DNA from: Littorina saxatilis
Taxonomy: Eukaryota > Mollusca > Gastropoda > Littorinimorpha > Littorinidae
Assembly: GCF_037325665.1 (NCBI RefSeq)
Contig: NC_090246.1
Coordinates: 58,624,004 to 58,688,003 of the forward strand
Reading direction: 5' to 3'
DNA length: 64,000 nt
Below the pieces are notes generated by a model. That model was not told where the DNA came from, made no database searches, and was given only the letters and a program-made list of their open reading frames with translations. The translations under genes and the position numbers were made by a program. Shown in pieces: positions 56,071 through 64,000 of this stretch. Position 1 is the stretch's first letter. Each line of letters starts with the position of its first letter.

Positions 56071-57045
56071 CTGGAGTCCTTTCTGAGTCAAACGACCACT
56101 TGCTGTGATTTCACTTGTGCGCAGGAATCTGACCTTTATCGTTCAGTTAAGTAAAATTCACTAAAAGAAGCGCTAGATTTTTCCTCTCCCTGTTTTTTTA
56201 ATTTTTAATTGTGGTTGGTTAAAGATCCTGGATAGATATCGAAACAAAATTGGTTTTGAAAAGGTCTCCCGACCCCGTATTTGAATTTTACTGACATATT
56301 TTGTAAAACTTTGTTTTAATCCACAAAACGTATTTTGTACCCCGCTAGGCAATTCATTTTATCGACATTTTGAAATTGGATATGATAAGGGTTTCCATTT
56401 ACAGTAATGACATTTTGAAGTGTGTGTGTGTGTGTGTGTGTGTGTAGGTGCGTGCTTGGTGCTAGCTGCGCACAAAGCACTTTTGCAGCCGAAAATAACT
56501 ACGTTTACTCTGCAATTTTCGATGTCCTCCCTTCTTCCGTGTAACACAATTATCGGGAGGTTTACAGAGCAAATCCTGGTCAGGGGTAGATTGCAGTCCG
56601 ATGTGCACAGCGTGTGTCCAGACGTCCGCTTACAGAGTCTGGTCCCGTGCTTGGACTGGAACTGCGTCATGTTTTCCTCGTACAGTCCCGTATGGAAGAA
56701 ACTGCCTTTATGCACGGACAAAAAAAGTTTATATTACGCTATATACTGCGCTATTATTCACAGAATGTGATTCTGGCATGTAATAGTAATGAGGTATTTT
56801 TTAAAAAAAACAAGACCCCACAGACATCTTACTCCTGTTACGGCAAATGCTGTGATGTAGCAAATCGTTACAATTTTGTCTTTCTTTCGTAAGTCACGAA
56901 AGAAGCGACTCTGCTACAGGAGAGTTGTGTACTCGGGTGCATGAACAATAAAAGAGCGTCATTGGAGAGGTGTGTGCAGATGTATATTTTGTATCCGCAT
57001 GTAGAAATTACTAGAATGCGTATTTTACCCAAGCTGATACATTTT

Positions 57046-57750
57046 TGAGTCACTTGAGAAAAAGTGACTCTATGTAATCGGTCAGTGTTAGTCTGTCCGG
57101 CCGGCCGGCCGTCCGGCCGTCCGTAGACACCACCTTAACGTTGGACTTTTCTCGGAAACTATCAAAGCGATCGGGCTCATATTTTGTTTAGTCGTGACCT
57201 CCAATGACCTTTACACTTTAACGATGGTTTCGTTGACCTTTGACCTTTTTCAAGGTCACAGGTCAGCGTCAAAGGAAAAATTAGACATTTTATATCTTTT
57301 CTCGGAAACTATCAAAGCGATCGGGCTCATATTTTGTTTAGTCGTGACCTCCAATGACCTCTACACTTTAACGATGGTTTCGTTGACCTTTGACCTTTTT
57401 CAAGGTCACAGGTCAGCGTCAAAGGAAAAATTAGACATTTTATATCTTTGACAAAGTTCATCGGATGTGATTGAAACTTTGTAGGATTATTCTTTACATC
57501 AAAGTATTTACATCTGTAGCCTTTTACGAACGTTATCAGAAAAACAAGGGAGATAACTAGCCTTTTCTGTTCGGCAACACACAACTTAACGTTGGGCTTT
57601 TCTCGGAAACTATAAAAGTGACCGGGCTCAAATTTTATGTGAACGTGACTCATTGTGTTGTGAATAGCAATTTCTTCCTGTCCATCTGATGCCTCATATA
57701 ATATTCAGAACTGCGAAAGTGACTCGATCGAGCGTTTGCTCTTCTTGTTT
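57046..57750 (+). mobile_element. HINE/Helentron-like element, family A, copy 2
   Basis: The ends are as in 27411-27949. The interior has a direct duplication. The block from TTTTCTCGGAAACTATCAAA to GACATTTTATATCTTT occurs at about 57148-57299 and again at 57300-57449, which the first copy has once. It ends GAGCGTTTGCTCTTCTTGTTT-like at 57750, only 46 bases before the signal-peptide exon. Confidence 0.65.
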
Positions 57751-57819
57751 TTGTTCATTGCATTTGATGTGAACTGTATTTAATGTTTGTTTTCAGGCCA
57801 TGACTAAGTGAGTTTCACA

Positions 57820-57918
57820 ATGAGGGGGAGTACACAGAAGAGTATCGTGCTTTTGGCATGCTTGGCCACTCTGTTCGTATCAGCTCAGGCCAGGCCTTCT
57901 CGCAAAGATGGCATGAAG
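57820..57918 (+). CDS. Signal-peptide exon of an unidentified secreted protein (partial gene)
   Basis: The exon starts at 57797 after a strong acceptor (TTTGTTTTCAG) and has a three-codon upstream frame (ATGACTAAGTGA) before the ATG at 57820. It encodes 33 residues. MRGSTQKS leads into the hydrophobic IVLLACLATLFVSAQA, a textbook signal peptide with likely cleavage after AQA, and then RPSRKDGMK, a basic start of the mature protein. The donor AAG|GTAAGA at 57919 is strong and leaves phase 0. I do not recognise the protein. The next exon may be 62503-62559, or the exon opening at about 63973 (CTTTGACAG, then an open frame SCSFVSMAR to the window edge). Confidence 0.5.
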
Positions 57919-57999
57919 GTAAGACTGTATTTCATGGCTTCATCACATTCTCTGTTTTTTGTGTGGGTTTTTTTAACCTGAAAAATAGTTGTGTTTCTT

Positions 58000-60800
58000 G
58001 AGAATACTAAGATCTCCAATTACTGTTAGACCTGCAGGTGAAGCTGGTTGATGTTGTTGGGTGAAAGAGATGGTGGTGGTATGCAGTGTTGTGCTGTGAT
58101 GTTGTATTTAAATGACAGAATTTGGTCAGCTGTTCTGACATTGTCCAGTTTCTCTGGGTTTTTTTTTCTCTCGCTCTTTTATCGTTTTCGTCATTTTTGT
58201 TGTTGATAGTTGAAACTATTCTTTTTGTTGTTTGTGGTATGCTTGTCTTTCGTGCAAAACCCCCGTGGTGACTCACTGGAAGAAAAAAAAGCCAAGAAAA
58301 TGACCGCTATCCATATCCTTGCACGTTCACCACATCCAGGTCTATTTTTGACAGCGTTCACCAGAGTCCAATCCTCGTCATATCAGGCACTTAGAAGCTC
58401 TTCTAAATTCACGGCCTTTTTACAGCTTTTTCCACCGCACTCAGGCCCCGGCCCCTTCTGGTAAATAGGCCGGTGGGGTTAAATTTCCTTTTAGCGAGAA
58501 TATTGCGACCGCTTATCGGGGGTCTGTATCCAAGGTATTGATCAGAAATATTTCCACATCGTAAAAACCCATCACGGGCCAACGGCTTAGCTCTTGCTGT
58601 TCATGACAGGCCTCGAAGAAGGTGGGGGTCGCTTTCTGGTCTGATGATAATGGTGCTTGTCTGCCTGGGATTGCAAGCAGTTGTTACTGGCACAGTAAAG
58701 TGCCCCTTCGCGATTACTGGTAGGACAGGGGTCGGACCAGAACCGTTTTAGCCGTCTAATTTTCCTCTAGAATATGCCAGTATCAGGCACGAATTTCGGC
58801 CCCTATTTTTTGAAAGGATTGTAGTTCTGAATATATAATTATACAGTAATGTTTTGATAGTGGTTTTGCTGACAGAGATAGCATGATCAAATAACCAAAG
58901 GGAAGTAATATAAATTTAATATAAATGTAAAGAGATAGCATGAGATTTGCTCTGGCGATGTAATCTCTACATGGTTTGTTTGAATTTTGATTAAGAGCTA
59001 CTTTGCTGCCTGCATGTTGTTGAGTACATATGGTTAGGTTGCCTGTGTTTCTGGAATGCCAGCGTAGATGCATTGTTTTCTATTCATTGTGGGGTTGGAA
59101 GAGCTGTGTAGTCTGGCATTGTTTCTCTCCTTTTTCTATAGTCGTAGTATGAGCTTAGTTTTTGTACTTTTTAATTGAATTCCAAGATAAATATGGTCTG
59201 CTTCCAGAACTTTCTGTACATGCAAAAAACTAAGACCTGTTGGCATATATACAGTGTCGCAACCTTTTTGTTTATTCATGGATAGTTCAAGAGAAAACTG
59301 ACGCTTCTTTCTTGTCTAATAACTTGGTCTTGCAAAGCCCCCTTGAAGGTCCTTGAGTAGTCTCTTGCGCCCCTTCCGATCGGAATGAGGCCCTGACCCG
59401 GAACGTGATTATGCACAAACTTGCCTTTGCCATCAGGACGTTTTGTCTATTGATTGTCTCCCCTACGATGGCATTTTTGACGCTAGGTGGTGGGCGGACC
59501 GGAAGTAAGTTTGCCAGCTATAAGTGCACGTGCATTTGGGGGGCAGAAGTTGTCATGGTATTAGACGGATGAAATGTGGCCCGTAAAATGAAACCTCGGC
59601 TGGGGAATTGGGACGACGAAATGAAGTATGAGGGGAAGAACAAATCCTTGGCCCAGACGTTTTCTTCCTCAGGCTTTCGTCTTTAGTTGATTTTAGCCTG
59701 CTCATGGACGAGCCGGTCTGAAAGACCTGTGTCCTAACCGTATTGAACTGGAAACTGGGCAGCTGTGACTTCAGAGCCTTTGGCTCTTAACTCACAGAAT
59801 AGTTTTGCCCTACACTGCAGATCCCCCCCTCCCCCCCTCCCCCCCCTAGAAAATTCCTGCTTTGCATTGGCTTGAAATGTTGAAATGATACCAGGAAAGC
59901 AATCAGAGCTGAACAACCCTAAAACAAATTCCAGCGTTTGAACATTTCAGTGAAGTTTATTTTCAATCGTTAATTGTTTACAGGTCATGATTTATAAGTT
60001 CTAAATGAAAATTCGTAGATTTCCTTGACATTTTGATTCCATCGGTTGAACTTTATGGCGGTCCAACGCACACCGTGCCATTTGCAAACCCCTTGGCATT
60101 ATCGTTTTTTCAAGTGATTTCGGGAAGAAAAACTACAACAAAAACAACAGAATTGTGTAACTTTTGTGTTTTGATCTTCTTTTTTGTTTGTTTAAAGAAA
60201 ACAATGACAAACGACTTCTGCGTTAACATTCCGCACATGTCGACGTGTAATAAGTCGAAAGCTCTTGTACGGTATTACATCACGTATTACAAAGAAAATA
60301 ATGATATATTGGTCCTCCTTCAACATTTCTAACATTTGGTCGACATGAATTGTCCAGGGATTCTTCTTGAACAGGAAGGAGAATGTCGCATGCATAATGT
60401 GCACCAGTCCAAAATAATCGACATGGTCTGGAGCCGGAGATCAAAATTGCTTCTTGTACATTCGCACGTCGCATGCATAATATGTATTGATCAGTCCAAA
60501 ATAATCGACATGGTCTCGGGCTAAAATAATGTAGGCTACCAGGGTTCTTTTTGTACATTAGCACGACGCATGCATAGTGTGTATCGGTCCGAAATAGTGT
60601 GGGGCCTCTGCCACAGCATGACAGCATGCATCAGAAATCGCAAAGAACTGTAAATGCTACATTCTCTGCATGCATGTATTTGTAGCAATGTAGAATGGCA
60701 ACATGTGAAATAGCCGTGGGTGAGTCATTCAAGCGCAGATGAGTGTCCGAGTTGTCATTCCTCCCCGTTCCGGAATGTGTTTCACTCGCCTGTAGAGACT
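58000..60800. other. Long intron or intergenic sequence, nothing recognised
   Basis: Open frames are short and several start at non-ATG codons. Three related segments with CATGCATAATGTG and GTCCAAAATAATCGACATGG occur at about 60385-60600 as an imperfect triplication. Confidence 0.4.
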
Positions 60801-60837
60801 GATTGATTTCCTGGCATTCTCTATGTTACATGTGTGC

Positions 60838-61053
<216 letters not shown>

Positions 61054-61403
61054 CTGTGAACTATAAATTATTTTCCTCTGAGTCTGAGACTGCCAGCTCT
61101 GTTGAATGACTCGAGCGCGTTGCAAAAGTAGACAGATTGTGGGGGTGGGGGGTGGGGGGGGGGGGGTTGTGTGCAGAGAAGAATATCCTTTCCTCGAGTG
61201 ACTCATGGTGGATATGAACTAAGATTTAAGATTTCCCTCACAAAGAGAGAGAGAGAGAGAGAGAGTGAGGGGGTGGGGGGGGGGAGAGGTTAAATACTGA
61301 CATACCACGTCGTAGCGTAAAACAGATAGTAATGATAGAAAAAAAGGGCACATTTCCACGATCCTTCATGATTTAAAGATCGTAATCCGAACCAGATAGA
61401 CTG

Positions 61404-61670
61404 CTAACGTTCCAAATCAAGAATCAAAAACCAAGAAATAGTAAATTTTTGGAACGTTTAATTCAGGACAAAACAACACTTTCACAAGAGCCTCGACCTA
61501 ACGGCCTATAAATTGGACAAACAAGAGAAGTCAAATCAACGTTTCTTTATTTTCTTCTGTCGTGTCTCTTGTTTGTCCACTTTAAAGGTCGGCAGGTCGA
61601 GGTTTCTTGTGAACGGGTTGTCTTGTCCTGAATTAAACGTTCCAAAATTTAACCTTTCTTGGTTTTGTTT
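61404..61670. mobile_element. Foldback (MITE-like) element
   Basis: Arms of about 75 bases (about 61427-61500 and about 61597-61670) include AAAACCAAGAAA, GGAACGTTTAATTCAGGACA and CCTCGACC and their complements. An inner pair, GGACAAACAAGAGA and TCTCTTGTTTGTCC, extends the hairpin. It is non-coding. Confidence 0.8.
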
Positions 61671-61767
61671 TTTAAAGGTCGTGTTTCTAATCATGGAAAC
61701 GAATATGTAGACAGGCCATACATTTGCTCCATGTAGGGTGTACCCTCGGAAGACTCAGAGAGAGAAA

Positions 61768-61769
61768 GG

Positions 61770-61850
<81 letters not shown>
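61768..61850. repeat. GA array
   Basis: (GA)n of about 82 bases followed by a short (GT)n. Confidence 0.9.
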
Positions 61851-61852
<2 letters not shown>

Positions 61853-62502
61853 TGTGTGTGACGGAGGGACAGAGAAGTACCAACGCCTACACAGACTTTA
61901 CAGGTCAGGGTCTGTGGTGAAACCCAAGACATGATGGGAGGGGCGGGATCGGAGCTGCTTGTCATCAGATCATTGCAGATGTCGCCATTCCTCGCACTGA
62001 TTTTTATTAACCACAGTACCAGATCCCTGAACCTCCCCCAAGGCTTGGAAGGTGGGACAGAAATAACTGGCGACGGAATGAGATTTGTCTCATTAATGTC
62101 TCAGCTAAAGGAAAACATGATGGTCATTCAGTGCGTTCGCTAGGATATTTTACTGTAGAAACCCTATCCTCCACTGCCAGCCTCCCCACCCCGTTTCTAC
62201 TAATGGCCACCTAGAGCTAGCTCCTCGTTTTCTCTCGCTCTATGGACCTAGTCTATGTCTCTGTGACAGCATCCTCCGCACAAGCTTCATCCTCAACAAA
62301 TGATCATCTCCACATAGTAGCCCCCCAGACCCCCCTCCCTCCCCCCTTATCTCTTAACATTTGTTCCGTTGACATTTTTTGTCTGGCTGGTTGTTTGTTT
62401 GCTTATTGCGCCGTTTACTTGTATTGGTTCGAGCTGAGAGTCGTTGGCCTACGCAAATAAAATGTGTGTCACTGTCTCTTTTAACTCTTACATTTTCAAC
62501 AG

Positions 62503-62559
62503 GTCAGCCGTCGGCAGAGAGGTGTCATTTCGTTCACCAAGACTGAGCAGATAGGTTGA
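62503..62559 (+). CDS. Possible second and last exon of the secreted protein
   Basis: After TCTTACATTTTCAACAG, phase 0 continues VSRRQRGVISFTKTEQIG and a stop (62557-62559). Joined to 57820-57918 it gives 51 residues, about 27 after signal cleavage. It has RR and RQR basic sites and a C-terminal glycine, as in amidated peptide precursors. No family is recognised. The acceptor is good, but the exon could be chance. Confidence 0.3.
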   Translation, partial: VSRRQRGVISFTKTEQIG

Positions 62560-62789
62560 CAATTAGTCACACTGTCATTGCCCTTTGTAAACGTGTAACT
62601 AAACCAGTTTGGCGAATGTCGCGGTCGATATAAAAATTATAAGATGTGAAAAAAATGGTGTCTGCACACACATGTGTTATTCACATTAGAGTTTGAAGTA
62701 AACATTTACGAGTGTGAGATGAGGACAAATGAGAAAAAACGTTAAAGTTGGAGAGAGGTGGGAAACGGGTGCTCGTCCATTCCGGTGCC

Positions 62790-62919
<130 letters not shown>

Positions 62920-63149
62920 GCACACTTCCTATAACACCGTGGCATGTGATAAGCAATACAAGTCTGCCCCTTCCGTGGCGGAGTGTCGCTTGATTTACAA
63001 ATTGCGTGTTGGGGACGAAGTGAAAGTGCGTTAAAAGAAAAGCCACACAGCCCCAAAATTGAAAAGAAGCAATTGAAACGTAGTTACGTGAAGGGCGCAA
63101 ACATCCAGTTGCGACATCCAGACATCATGTCGTAATTTTGACATAGCTT

Positions 63150-63835
63150 CCAGTCAGTGAAAATCGACATTTTCAATGGATCTTTGCGGAAGCACACATT
63201 TTGTCCAACTTTCCATCCGATTAAATTCATGTGTTGTCCCAGCAAGAAGGGGCTATTTGTCACCAGTAAACCGTTTCTACGTAACAGTAAAATTGATATT
63301 TGGAAGGATCTTTGCGGAAACGAAAATTTGTGTCCAACTTGCGCAACAGATCGAATTCTTAATTTCACTGGCATGAAGTGGACTATTTGTCACCAGTAAA
63401 CTTGTTTCTAAGTCTCTGGAAAGTTATAGTAAAAATCGACTTTTTGAAAGAATTCTTTACGAAGAGTACTTTTTGAAAGAATTTCGCAACAGATCAAATA
63501 CATGTTTTTTCCCAAGAAGAAAGATTTACTTGACACTCGTAAACTTGCTTTTAAGCGTCTGCAAAGTTACAGTAAAGTTAGACATTTTAAAAGGATTCTT
63601 GCAAGAGTGCATATTTTTCTCCAACTTATGCAACAGATCAAATGCATGTTATTTTCGCGACATGAAACGACTATTTATTACCTTTAAAGTATTTCTAAGT
63701 GTCAGGAAACTTGTGGGAAAAGTCGACATGTAAGGGTTTTTGCGGATGCGCAAATTTTGTCCAACTTTTGCAACAGATCATATGCAAGTTTTGTCTGGCA
63801 TGAAATGACTGGTAGACAGTTTCTAAGGGTCGAAG
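63150..63835 (+). repeat. Diverged tandem array of about 140 bp, five units
   Basis: GCAACAGATCAAAT-like words recur at 63345, 63487, 63630 and 63768, with a weaker one at 63212. Each is followed by a GAC-TATTTGTCACC-AGTAAAC-like segment and a TTTCTAAG-GTC segment and preceded by GGATCTTTGCGGA. Steps are 133-143 bases. No coding is seen. Confidence 0.7.
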
Positions 63836-64000
63836 AATGACGATGTCTGGCGTTCCGCCTAACATGATTATCTTATAACCACACGAGGACTCCCTTCAGT
63901 CCTCATCATGAGTCAGAAATGTCATACATCCATGCACCCAATGTACTTGTGTTTGCTCCTGACTTTGACAGAGTTGTAGTTTTGTAAGCATGGCAAGACT

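Noticed and set aside
58210-58464. 84-residue frame with a signal-peptide-like start (KLFFLLFVVCLSF)
   Set aside because: It begins at TTG, not ATG, has no acceptor upstream and no conserved sequence.

Overview
This is a eukaryotic nuclear window, most likely from a marine gastropod mollusc (a caenogastropod of the periwinkle type is my best guess). The evidence is spliced single-copy genes with consensus GT-AG introns, long CA/GT and CT/GA arrays, tRNA-derived SINEs with an (AGAAG) tail, and dispersed repeat families I associate with mollusc genomes. No bacterial operon, CRISPR array or rRNA gene is visible.

Host genes. (1) NUF2, a kinetochore NDC80-complex subunit, lies on the + strand. 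It has eleven coding exons from 1112 to 32219 that join in one frame to 447 codons. (2) ELP6, an Elongator subunit, lies on the - strand. It has two coding exons (40820-40155 and 39184-39059) giving 263 codons. (3) A candidate small secreted protein lies on the + strand. Its signal-peptide exon is 57820-57918 and its second exon is uncertain. A possible non-coding first exon ends at 44981.

Layout. From 1 to 32 kb is NUF2, whose introns are swollen by transposons. These are a piggyBac-like remnant (2.5-3.5 kb), a CR1/L2-like LINE split by a DIRS-like tyrosine-recombinase retrotransposon fossil (5.2-11.3 kb), and a second DIRS-like fossil (13.8-19.8 kb) that itself received a LINE. Several SINEs and a pogo-like element follow, then a 58-bp satellite (28.0-28.7 kb). 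From 32.2 to 34.7 kb is the NUF2 3' end with two copies of one repeat family. From 34.9 to 37.7 kb is a decayed satellite of about 173 bp carrying a 15-bp dyad box. ELP6 follows, with foldback elements in its intron. From 41.8 to 43.9 kb is a TIR element with GTGATC repeats. From 44 to 57 kb is mostly unique sequence plus a few repeats. From 57 to 64 kb is the candidate secreted gene with very long CT/GA arrays and another diverged tandem array.

The best lead is a shared architecture in four otherwise different repeat families. Each has a 5' hairpin whose arm is repeated near the 3' end, a simple-sequence tract near the 5' end, and a small 3' hairpin followed by CTTGT. This is the layout of Helentron-associated (HINE/DINE-1-like) non-autonomous elements. 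The second lead is the roughly 173-bp satellite with its GAAGTT-N3-AACTTC box. All calls come from reading the sequence. No database search was possible.
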